NCBI GenBank assembly: GCA_012515825.1
Contig: JAAYXQ010000068.1
Location: forward strand, 1 to 10,454
Direction: 5' to 3'
DNA length: 10,454 nucleotides
Origin: Fibrobacter sp.
Lineage (GTDB): Bacteria > Fibrobacterota > Fibrobacteria > Fibrobacterales > Fibrobacteraceae
This document shows positions 1 to 6,596 of this stretch, one piece after another; positions within the stretch are counted from its first letter, which is position 1; each line of letters begins with the position of its first letter. The notes below the pieces were generated by a model. The model was not told the DNA's origin. It saw only the letters and a program-made list of their open reading frames with translations, and ran no database searches. Both the position numbers and the translations under genes were made by a program.

Positions 1-641
1 CGTTTTTTCATTTCATCTCGAAGTAATCGATAGAAATGAGGTCCAAAAAACAAGATATAATTACTACAAGTAAATATTAAAGAAAAGGTCATTTGCCAAG
101 CACCAAAAAAAGCTTGCTGCAAAAATAAAACAACCCCAGTAAAGAGAGCAATCCATTTCATTTTAATCGGTAAAATGAAAAAGAATAAAACTTCATATTC
201 AGGATTGAGTGTGGCTATCGCAAAAAAGAAAGTACTCAGCATCAACATAAAACTATCGACTGAAATATTGAAAACAAAGCTCCCAAGGACTGTTCCTATC
301 CAACCTATCAAGAAATAAAGAGTCAATTTAAAATCTCCCCATTGCACTCGAAGAGACTTAAATATGTAGTATAAAAACCACCATAAAAAAAGCATAAGGA
401 AATCACTCGTGAGAGGAATCGCAATAAACGTAAATAAACGCCAGATTTCCCATTTAAGAATTGCAGCGTGATCCAAATAAAGAATCTGAGCCATTTCTGG
501 CCTGCGCAAGATCAAAATAAAGCCAATGATCTGCAAGCATATAAGAATCAAACCTAGCTGCGGTATTTGCAACCACCCGATTTTCTTCTCTAATTTGGAT
601 ATCCAAGCTGGTAAAAGCATAAAATCAATTTCCCCGAACAT
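1..641 (-). CDS. Rhomboid-like multi-pass membrane protein, probably non-proteolytic (partial, C-terminus beyond left edge)
   Basis: An uninterrupted minus-strand frame of 213 codons begins at ATG 641-639 and is still open at position 1, so the C-terminus is missing. A second in-frame ATG at 620-618 has a GGGGA about 10 bases upstream and could be the true start. The product is very hydrophobic, with likely membrane segments near residues 27-46, 66-95, 105-125, 131-157 and 162-200. WRLFTF (67-72) and the stretch LFFFILPIKMKW (152-163) after NPEYE resemble the segments around TM4-TM5 of rhomboid-like proteins. Where active rhomboids carry GxSG, this protein reads MLMLSTFFF (132-140), so the catalytic serine motif seems absent. 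I infer an inactive rhomboid-fold protein. The family call rests on motif resemblance only, and a generic polytopic membrane protein remains possible. Confidence 0.6.
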   Translation of the reverse strand, partial: MFGEIDFMLLPAWISKLEKKIGWLQIPQLGLILICLQIIGFILILRRPEMAQILYLDHAAILKWEIWRLFTFIAIPLTSDFLMLFLWWFLYYIFKSLRVQWGDFKLTLYFLIGWIGTVLGSFVFNISVDSFMLMLSTFFFAIATLNPEYEVLFFFILPIKMKWIALFTGVVLFLQQAFFGAWQMTFSLIFTCSNYILFFGPHFYRLLRDEMKK

Positions 642-655
642 TATCCATAAAATAA

Positions 656-675
656 TGCTATCTTATTAAAAGATA
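656..675 (+). promoter_or_regulatory. Palindrome with extended -10-like element in the divergent spacer
   Basis: The 52-bp spacer between the two divergent starts contains TATCTT (659-664), a 5-bp centre, and the inverted copy AAGATA (670-675). The left arm is preceded by TG at 656-657, giving TGCTATCTT, an extended -10-like sequence facing ridA with a start point expected near 671. No convincing -35 element is present: TTATCC at 641-646 matches the consensus at only 3 of 6 positions and is spaced for TATTAA (664-669), not TATCTT. The symmetric site could be an operator serving both genes or a chance AT-rich palindrome. Confidence 0.25.
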
Positions 676-693
676 ACAAAGCGAGTTCCCCTT

Positions 694-1206
694 ATGATGA
701 ATATTTTTGAGAAAATTGAAAAATCAGGACTAAAACTACCCTGTTGCCCAAAGCCTCTCGCTGCATATACCCCAGCTATTCGCGTCAAAAACACTATTTA
801 TGTTTCTGGCCAATTACCTATAAGTGAAGATTCAATGCCCACGGGTATTGTTCCTACAAATATTACTGTCACAAACGCTCAAAACGCGGCTGCCACGTGT
901 TTTTTAAATGCTCTTTCTGCAGCACTTTCTATGATTTCTAAAACAGAAGATTTGCAATTAGTACAAATTCAAGGTTTTGTGCAGTGTTCTTCTGATTTTA
1001 AGGATATTCCTCTCGTGATCAATGGGGCTTCAGAATTAGCTCTTCACATTATGGAAGACAAAGGCGTTCACGCAAGAACTGCTGTAGGTGTCGCTTCTTT
1101 ACCCAAAGACGCCCCCGTTGAAATAGCCTGTATCTTTGATGTTATAAATACGACTGCCCCAAATTACAGCGGGCGCTACGAATGGCTCGAATCCACTAAA
1201 GAGTAA
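694..1206 (+). CDS. RidA/YjgF/UK114 family protein (long RidA-like subfamily)
   Basis: This 170-residue protein matches the longer RidA-like subfamily rather than the roughly 128-residue classical RidA. Recognisable segments are SGQLP (38-42), VINGASEL (108-115), the HARTAVG block (126-132) and PVEIACIFDV (141-150). Classical RidA uses an arginine and a glutamate 15 residues apart (R105 and E120 in E. coli). Here R128 and E143 have the same spacing, so the imine/enamine deaminase site looks intact. RidA proteins hydrolyse reactive 2-aminoacrylate-type intermediates from PLP enzymes in the cytosol. Activity in this long subfamily is less well established. The start is ATG 694, with a second ATG directly after it and no strong Shine-Dalgarno sequence (GCGAG lies upstream). 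It is the only plus-strand gene. Its last 11 bp overlap the convergent HD-domain gene. Confidence 0.9.
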   Translation: MMNIFEKIEKSGLKLPCCPKPLAAYTPAIRVKNTIYVSGQLPISEDSMPTGIVPTNITVTNAQNAAATCFLNALSAALSMISKTEDLQLVQIQGFVQCSSDFKDIPLVINGASELALHIMEDKGVHARTAVGVASLPKDAPVEIACIFDVINTTAPNYSGRYEWLESTKE

Positions 1207-1699
1207 GCTTATTGAGCCATTGTCTCATTTCAGATAATGGCACATCTTTTGCTTTTTTCACAATCTTTTGACCAATTGCTGTTGCCATTTTTTCTGGTTT
1301 TGGTTGTATACCTACTCGACCTAAATCGAGACGATCTGCATCATAACAGGTGTCAATCGTTTTATCACCACTTGAATGTTCTTTAGTATGATAATAACAC
1401 GCATGGTATAATAAATCAAAACGAGCATCGTCTAAAACAAAAACATCCCCTCGAATTTGCATGAGAAACTCTGCCGCTCTCGGGCCATGTTCAGAATCAT
1501 AACCGTCATCAAAGCGACGAGAATCATGAAAAATGGAAAAAAGTCGAATTACTGTTTCATCAGCACCTGTATGGCGCGAAAGCAATAAGGCATTTGATTC
1601 CACTTGTGTCCAATGATCAATGCCATGAACCGTATTGTCTGGGGTCATTTTTTGAGAAAAAACAAATTCTTGCAATGCAGTAAAATCAATTGAACTCAT
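1196..1699 (-). CDS. HD-domain protein, putative metal-dependent phosphohydrolase
   Basis: This small soluble protein of 167 residues has the metal-binding pattern of the HD superfamily: H25 and H29 (HGIDHW), the H58-D59 doublet (FSIFHDSRR), H71 (EHGPRAAEF), H99 and H104 (YHACYYHT), and the aspartate-rich DADRLDLGRVG (120-130). The last motif and the HDSRR context recall a widespread uncharacterised family of single-domain HD proteins. The superfamily hydrolyses phosphate mono- or diesters, including nucleotides, but no substrate can be read here. Its ATG (1699-1697) overlaps the mutS TGA as ATGA, and no Shine-Dalgarno sequence precedes it, so translation is probably coupled to mutS. It is the last gene of the minus-strand train and runs 11 bp into the end of ridA. 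I saw no terminator for its own transcript. Confidence 0.85.
   Translation of the reverse strand: MSSIDFTALQEFVFSQKMTPDNTVHGIDHWTQVESNALLLSRHTGADETVIRLFSIFHDSRRFDDGYDSEHGPRAAEFLMQIRGDVFVLDDARFDLLYHACYYHTKEHSSGDKTIDTCYDADRLDLGRVGIQPKPEKMATAIGQKIVKKAKDVPLSEMRQWLNKLTL
1216..1259 (+). terminator. Candidate intrinsic terminator of ridA, inside the opposing gene
   Basis: Ten bases downstream of the ridA stop, positions 1216-1225 pair with 1232-1241 to form a 10-bp stem (nine Watson-Crick pairs and one G-U) around the 6-base loop CATTTC. After a short ACA the plus strand becomes T-rich (tctttt then ctttttt, 1245-1258). The T-run does not directly abut the stem, so strength is uncertain. On the minus strand the hairpin is followed by AATAAGCTTAC, with no U-tract, so it should act only for ridA. 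It lies inside the last codons of the HD-domain gene. Confidence 0.5.
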
Positions 1700-4299
1700 A
1701 GATGATAATGTTCCTTTAATTCCGATAGAAATTGTAAGGCCTGTAAAGGAGTCATTTCTTCGGGTTTGACACGCGCTAGTTCATGACAAATTAAATTTGT
1801 ATTTTCATCAGGAGGAGCAAAAATATCCACTTGAGGAGTTTCTTTTTTCTTCTTTTCTACGGTCGTATCACTTGGATCGATTTTATGCTTTTCTAATCTT
1901 AAAAGGATACGACGGGCACGACGAACGACTTGTGTTGGTAAACCAGCCATTTCAGCCACATGAATACCATAACTTGAATCACATGCCCCTTTTGCAATTT
2001 GATGTAAAAAAACTAGTTTATCATTTTTTTCTTGAACAAGGACTTGGTAATTCCCTGCTAAAGGAAGAGAATCTACAAGGCTTGTCAATTCATGGTAATG
2101 CGTTGCAAATAAGGTCATTGGTGCTTCAATATCAGTTTCTGCACCGTGAAGAGTTTCTACAATCGCCCATGCAATAGAAAGCCCATCAAAAGTACTCGTG
2201 CCTCGACCAATTTCATCTAATAAGATCAAACTTTTAGGAGTCGCATTTCTTAAAATATTAGCAGTCTCCACCATTTCCACCATAAAAGTGGAAAGGCCTC
2301 TTGAAAGCCTGTCGCTAGCGCCTACACGTGTAAAAATCCGATCAACAACACCAATATCGGCTGATTCTGCAGGGACAAAAGAACCTATTTGGGCCATCAA
2401 AACAATTAAACCAGTCTGCCTTAAATAAGTCGATTTACCAGCCATGTTAGGGCCTGTAATCAACATCAAGCGTTCTTGCGTGGAACTTAAAGAAACATCA
2501 TTTGGCACAAATTGAATATCAGGATTGACAGCCACAATGACAGGATGAAACCCGCCTTTAATTTCTATTCCATTGCCTTCATGTACTTTGGGCCTTGTAT
2601 AATTATAACGCCTTGCCGCTACAGCAAAACTGTACAAAGAATCTGTTTCAGAAATGGCTTCTGCAATTTGTTGAAGCTCTCCTCGCCACGAGTTGACCTT
2701 GTCTCGTAATTCACAAAAGATTTTATATTCTTCGGCATGGATTCGCACTTCCGCATTCGAGATAATCGATTCGCATTCTTTCATCTCTGGAGTGATATAG
2801 CGTTCTGAATTAACGGTCGTTTGCTTTCGAATATATTCAGGCGGGACTTTTGAAGTTTGTGCTCTTGTGACTTCTATATAATAGCCAAAGACTTTGTTAT
2901 AACCAACTTTTAATGTTGTAATACCAAGTCGTTCTTTTTCTCTTGTTTCTAATGAAGAAATCCACTGTCTTTTGTCTTTGATTTCGGCATTCATTTCATC
3001 TAATTCAGCAGAAGCTCCTGGCCGAATCATACCGCCTTCGCGCACTGTCAAAGGAAGCTCGTCATTTAAGTAATTTAAAATTTCTTTTCCACGACCTTGT
3101 GCAAGTTCAAGAACTTGATAGAGCCTTTTAAATGTTTGGGATTCTAAGGAAGCAAGTGTCGCAGATACAGAAATAGAACGCTCTAAAGAATGACCTAAGC
3201 CCGCTAAATCACGAGCATTAGCTCTTCCAGTCCCAACACGTCCCATCAAGCGTTCCATATCCAAAATAGCTTGAAGATCTTTTTTTAATTCGTCTAATAC
3301 GATTGGATTTTTTACTAATTCAGCAACAGCACTGCTACGAGCTTCAATCCGCTCTACCTTCACTAGAGGGTGCGTGAGCCATTCTTTGAGGAGACGCCCT
3401 CCCATAGCCGTAACAGTATGATCTAAAACAGAACAAAGCGTACTAGAGGCATCGTCTGCATTTAATGGACGCACTAACTCTAAATGGCGCTGCGTCGCTG
3501 AATCTAAAGTCATGTAATCACCGAGATCTAAAAACTCGAGATGCGTTATATGAGATAATTCGGATTTTTTCTGATCCACAAGATAAGCAAGCATTGCCCC
3601 AGCGACTTGAGTCTCCGCTATTTTACCTTCTAAACCTAGAGATTCAAGATTTTCAACATCAAAATGTTCAAACAATAAACGACGAGCTTCTGTTTCTTCA
3701 AATAAAGAAGATTCCAGAGGAGTCACGAGAATAGATTCTGCTTGAATTAAATCTTGAATTGGCTTTGGAATTTTTGACTCGGCTTGAATCAAAACCTCTT
3801 TTGGCATTCTTTTAGAAAATTCACTTTCAAAAGCTTGAATACCAGAAACCGATACAGCAAAAAAACCCGTTGTAACATCTGAAAAAGCAAAAGCGACTTG
3901 GTCATCACTTAAGGGAAGCATCACACTTAAATAACTCGATTCTTTTTCGACAAGATTCCCTTCATTCATCGCAGTGCCCGCACTGATAATCTCCACGACG
4001 GCACGCTTGACAATCCCTTTCGAAAGTTTTGGGTCTTCTATTTGCTCACAGATGGCCACACGATGCCCTGCAGCCACCATTTTAGGGATATAACGTTCCG
4101 CCGCATGATGGGGAAAACCGCATAAAGGAGTAGAAGCCGCATCGCCATTATTTCTAGAAGTGAGGGTAATTCCTAAAATACCAGCCGCAAGTTCTGCATC
4201 CGTATCAAAGAGTTCAAAAAAATCACCCATGCGAAAAAACAAGACGCAGCCTGGATGTTCTTTCTTAATTTCATTGTATTGGCGCATCAAAGGGGTCAT
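1696..4299 (-). CDS. mutS: DNA mismatch repair protein MutS
   Basis: This is a full-length MutS1 of 867 residues (E. coli has 853). It recognises mismatches and small loops and uses ATP to recruit MutL. The mismatch-binding domain carries GDFFELF with the Phe-x-Glu wedge (F27, E29), followed by CGFPHHAAERY (60-70). The connector, lever and clamp regions follow. The ATPase has Walker A GPNMAGKST (616-624), signature SRGLSTFMVEM (666-676), Walker B LILLDEIGRGTS (691-702) and the switch histidines in THYHEL (733-738). The C-terminus has the probable beta-clamp motif QVDIF (823-827) and the usual family tail MTPLQALQFL (849-858). The start overlaps the scpB stop as ATGA, with GGGAG a few bases upstream. 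No key residue is missing. MutL is not in the window. Confidence 0.98.
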   Translation of the reverse strand: MTPLMRQYNEIKKEHPGCVLFFRMGDFFELFDTDAELAAGILGITLTSRNNGDAASTPLCGFPHHAAERYIPKMVAAGHRVAICEQIEDPKLSKGIVKRAVVEIISAGTAMNEGNLVEKESSYLSVMLPLSDDQVAFAFSDVTTGFFAVSVSGIQAFESEFSKRMPKEVLIQAESKIPKPIQDLIQAESILVTPLESSLFEETEARRLLFEHFDVENLESLGLEGKIAETQVAGAMLAYLVDQKKSELSHITHLEFLDLGDYMTLDSATQRHLELVRPLNADDASSTLCSVLDHTVTAMGGRLLKEWLTHPLVKVERIEARSSAVAELVKNPIVLDELKKDLQAILDMERLMGRVGTGRANARDLAGLGHSLERSISVSATLASLESQTFKRLYQVLELAQGRGKEILNYLNDELPLTVREGGMIRPGASAELDEMNAEIKDKRQWISSLETREKERLGITTLKVGYNKVFGYYIEVTRAQTSKVPPEYIRKQTTVNSERYITPEMKECESIISNAEVRIHAEEYKIFCELRDKVNSWRGELQQIAEAISETDSLYSFAVAARRYNYTRPKVHEGNGIEIKGGFHPVIVAVNPDIQFVPNDVSLSSTQERLMLITGPNMAGKSTYLRQTGLIVLMAQIGSFVPAESADIGVVDRIFTRVGASDRLSRGLSTFMVEMVETANILRNATPKSLILLDEIGRGTSTFDGLSIAWAIVETLHGAETDIEAPMTLFATHYHELTSLVDSLPLAGNYQVLVQEKNDKLVFLHQIAKGACDSSYGIHVAEMAGLPTQVVRRARRILLRLEKHKIDPSDTTVEKKKKETPQVDIFAPPDENTNLICHELARVKPEEMTPLQALQFLSELKEHYHL

Positions 4300-5042
4300 G
4301 GGTCTCCCATCGTCAACTCAACCTGATCTGGATTCACCCCTTCATCAGATATACCCTTTGGTTCCATGAGAGAATCAGGACGTTCATACTGAGGAATCAA
4401 CATTCCTGCAGAAATTAAGTCTTCAAATTCGCGTAAACGAGGTAAGTCTTCTGGAATACGATTGATTCCAAAATACTTCATGAATTCAGCCGTTGTGATG
4501 TATGTGTATGGATTACCCACAGTCTCTGCACGAGCCCCAAGAGCTATAAATTTCTTTTCAAGCAAACTACGAAGAGGAGCATCACAAGAAACCCCTCTCA
4601 CTTGTTCTATGGCCGCTCTGGTAATCGGTTGTTGGTAAGCCACTACCGCTAGAGTCTCTAATGCCGCTTGAGAAAGACGCCTAGCCGTGATATCTGGGAA
4701 TAATTTTCGAACCCAAGGATAATACTTGGCACGAGTTCTAAAGCGATATCCACCCGCATGTTCTACAATTTCAAAAGGAGATTGGATTTTATTTAAAGAA
4801 TCATTTGCCGCTAAAAGAGCATCTGAAACGGAGCGAGAATCTAAAAAATCGCCTAAAATTTCTCTTAGCTTTTTTAACGTCACCACTTCTGGAGAAGCAA
4901 AAACGATCGCTTGAATAATGCGAGCAAGATCTTCACTACTTTCAATTTTAGGAAGATCAGAAGACTCGTCGATCTCTTCTTCAGGGAGAACTTGTTCTTC
5001 ATTAATCACTTTTACTTTTTCTTCTAAATTTTCCTGATCCAT
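4296..5042 (-). CDS. scpB: Segregation and condensation protein ScpB
   Basis: ScpB is the kleisin-associated winged-helix subunit of the SMC-ScpA-ScpB condensin, which compacts and segregates the chromosome. From ATG 5042-5040 the protein has 248 residues. Two winged-helix domains are visible, about 40-112 and 120-195. The family hallmark is LSQAALETLAVVAYQQPITR (123-142) followed by AAIEQVRG, and later EFMKYFGI (186-193). The first 37 or so residues are strongly acidic and low in complexity, probably a disordered tail. The tail after about 205 is also longer than the core needs. The frame extends to a TTG at 5051 (MVYM...); neither start has a good Shine-Dalgarno sequence, and I favour the ATG. 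It follows ftsE after about 50-60 bp and overlaps mutS by 4 bp. scpA and smc are not present. Confidence 0.93.
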   Translation of the reverse strand: MDQENLEEKVKVINEEQVLPEEEIDESSDLPKIESSEDLARIIQAIVFASPEVVTLKKLREILGDFLDSRSVSDALLAANDSLNKIQSPFEIVEHAGGYRFRTRAKYYPWVRKLFPDITARRLSQAALETLAVVAYQQPITRAAIEQVRGVSCDAPLRSLLEKKFIALGARAETVGNPYTYITTAEFMKYFGINRIPEDLPRLREFEDLISAGMLIPQYERPDSLMEPKGISDEGVNPDQVELTMGDP

Positions 5043-5050
5043 ATAAACCA

Positions 5051-5079
5051 ATTTAAGAAAACCAAAGCCTTTTTGTAAA
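5051..5079 (-). promoter_or_regulatory. Candidate sigma70-type promoter for scpB-mutS-HD
   Basis: In the ftsE-scpB gap the minus strand reads TTTACA at 5079-5074 (5 of 6 against TTGACA), a 17-bp spacer, and TTAAAT at 5056-5051 (4 of 6 against TATAAT). Transcription would begin near 5044, almost on the scpB ATG at 5042 and downstream of the alternative TTG at 5051. That would give a nearly leaderless mRNA and support the ATG start. AT-rich DNA yields such matches by chance, so this is tentative. Read-through from ftsE would equally serve these genes. Confidence 0.3.
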
Positions 5080-5102
5080 CGAGTTCTTCAAAAAAGCTGG
5101 CG

Positions 5103-5792
5103 TTAAAGGATGTCTCGATTTAATAATGTTCCATGATTTAAAGTTAATCGCCTAAAAGGGCTATTTAAATAAAAATCAGGGTTATGTGTTGCCATCACAA
5201 TCGTTGTGCCTCGAGCATTAATTTCCTTAAAAATGGAAAAAACTTCTTTTGCATTTTCAGGATCCAAATTACCTGTCGGTTCATCAGCTAAAAGCAAATA
5301 AGGATTATGAACCATCGCTCTTGCAATAGCCACTCGTTGCTGCTCTCCGCCAGATAAAGTATAAGGCATAGATAAGCGTTTTTGACTAATTCCAACTAAA
5401 GCAAGTGCTTCGTAAACCATGGGTCTAATATCTTTTGTTCGAGTCCCCACAATACGAAGAGCTAAGGCCACATTTTCAAAAACATTACGATCCGCTAATA
5501 GCTTAAAATCCTGAAACACTATTCCCATCTGGCGTCTTAACTGCTGTATAGAGGATTCCTTTGTCGTTTTACTATCGTAAACTGAATCTTGTGTAAACTT
5601 GACCATAATCTGACCACCACGGTCATGATCTGGACGCTCGTCCATATACACCATTTTTAGCAAAGTCGATTTACCAGCACCTGAATGCCCTGTTAAAAAG
5701 ACAAATTCACCTTTATGAATCCGACAAGTCACATCTGAAAGGGCTTTCCAGTTGTCTTCGTAAGTTTTAGTGACATGCGAAAAATGAATCAT
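5103..5792 (-). CDS. ftsE: Cell-division ABC transporter ATP-binding protein FtsE
   Basis: This cytoplasmic ABC ATPase of 229 residues (E. coli FtsE has 222) normally partners the membrane protein FtsX to control septal peptidoglycan hydrolases. Motifs in order are Walker A GHSGAGKST (35-43), Q-loop VFQDFKLL (92-99), signature LSGGEQQRVAIARA (146-159), Walker B LLLADEPTGNLD (166-177) and H-loop MATHNPD (200-206). QDFKLL followed by DRNVFENVALAL is typical of FtsE rather than LolD or MacB ATPases. A somewhat longer variable insert lies at about 63-83. An AAGG sequence sits about 9 bases before the ATG, and the stop of the upstream methyltransferase is only 3 bp away. The next gene downstream is scpB, so ftsX is absent from its usual place. 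A related ABC ATPase is possible, but FtsE is the best call. Confidence 0.9.
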   Translation of the reverse strand: MIHFSHVTKTYEDNWKALSDVTCRIHKGEFVFLTGHSGAGKSTLLKMVYMDERPDHDRGGQIMVKFTQDSVYDSKTTKESSIQQLRRQMGIVFQDFKLLADRNVFENVALALRIVGTRTKDIRPMVYEALALVGISQKRLSMPYTLSGGEQQRVAIARAMVHNPYLLLADEPTGNLDPENAKEVFSIFKEINARGTTIVMATHNPDFYLNSPFRRLTLNHGTLLNRDIL

Positions 5793-5795
5793 ATT

Positions 5796-6596
5796 TTAAG
5801 GCCTTGCTTTTGTATTCTTTTTCTTAGATATAACAAAATGTACTCGTTCTGCATAAGAAAGATCTGTTTCCGTAGTGAAATCGGCATAAACACCTTCCAC
5901 TTCGAGCTTCGCTTTCTCTGCTGCTTTTATAAAAAAAGAAACAGGATGAATGGTTTGTTCATGTTTTTCCGTTTCTCTTAAATAAGAACCGTCTTTTTGA
6001 AGTATAAAAAAATCAAACTGATTGTATTGTTTGAGTGATCGAGACTCATACCAAGAACGACGTATAATAAAATCATTGGCCCATTCTTCTACATCAACAA
6101 CATCTTCAAAATAAGTAAGGCTGTTGTATTCTGTCGTCACATCAAAAATAAAAACACCTTTTTCTGATAATAAGCGAAAGACTTCTTTAAATAAATCTTC
6201 TATTTTCGATTTTGAGAGGTAATTAATGGCATCGTAAGTCATTAGCATCATATCAAAGACGCCAGTAAAAGGTAAAGATGAAGCGTCTGCTGCCACACGA
6301 TACCCTGCTGTTTTTGGAGAAGCCTTACGAATCATTTCAAAAGAATAATCTGTAGTGATTCTTTTTTTTATAGAAACGGGCTTAAAATGCTCCGCAAGTA
6401 AACCTGTTCCAGCGCCTAATTCTAATAACGAAGATGGTTCTCGTTTATGCTTTTTTAAAAGAGTATTTAAATAAAAAGCCCAGTCTACATAATCTACATG
6501 CTCCATTATTTTTTTGTAATATGGAGCAAGTTTTTCGTAGGGAGCGGCTACTTCTATTCCTTGAGACGAATTTCGATGTGAACTTCTTGGCGCCAT
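5796..6596 (-). CDS. Class I SAM-dependent methyltransferase, substrate unknown
   Basis: This 266-residue protein has a Rossmann methyltransferase core: motif I LLELGAGTG (57-65) for SAM binding, an acidic end of the second strand at TTDYSFEM (81-88), AADASSLPF (102-110), and MLMTYDAINYL (117-127) at motif IV, followed by GVFIFDVTT (147-155). The C-terminal half, about 156-255, is a beta-rich substrate region. The family is broad, and no acceptor can be inferred. The only standard start is ATG 6596, giving a 43-bp overlap with the surA end and 16 leading residues (mostly Arg, Ser, His and Asn) that read out of phase through surA codons. Related proteins usually begin near YEKLAPYY (20-27 here). 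No internal ATG, GTG or TTG occurs there, so either the long overlap is real or a rare start codon is used. It lies between surA and ftsE. Confidence 0.85.
   Translation of the reverse strand: MAPRSSHRNSSQGIEVAAPYEKLAPYYKKIMEHVDYVDWAFYLNTLLKKHKREPSSLLELGAGTGLLAEHFKPVSIKKRITTDYSFEMIRKASPKTAGYRVAADASSLPFTGVFDMMLMTYDAINYLSKSKIEDLFKEVFRLLSEKGVFIFDVTTEYNSLTYFEDVVDVEEWANDFIIRRSWYESRSLKQYNQFDFFILQKDGSYLRETEKHEQTIHPVSFFIKAAEKAKLEVEGVYADFTTETDLSYAERVHFVISKKKNTKARP

Noticed and set aside
1797..2177. Open frame of 126 codons on the plus strand, antisense to mutS
   Set aside because: It lies wholly inside the mutS coding sequence, has no ribosome binding site or recognisable domain, and its composition is that expected of the complement of mutS codons. 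The same applies to the shorter antisense frames at 2198-2428, 2512-2709 and 3465-3734.
4160..4369. Plus-strand frames antisense to mutS/scpB, ftsE and the methyltransferase (4160-4369, 4726-4914, 5775-5981)
   Set aside because: Each sits opposite a well-supported conserved gene and has no homology or initiation signal.
5053..5102. Possible remnant of ftsX in the ftsE-scpB gap
   Set aside because: One frame in the gap is open for about 20 codons and partly hydrophobic, but it has no start codon, is too short to compare, and shows no FtsX feature I can identify.
4296..5792. Horizontal transfer or defence island
   Set aside because: All genes are core functions with uniform AT-rich composition, and there are no integrases, transposases, tRNA borders, direct repeats or toxin-antitoxin-like pairs.
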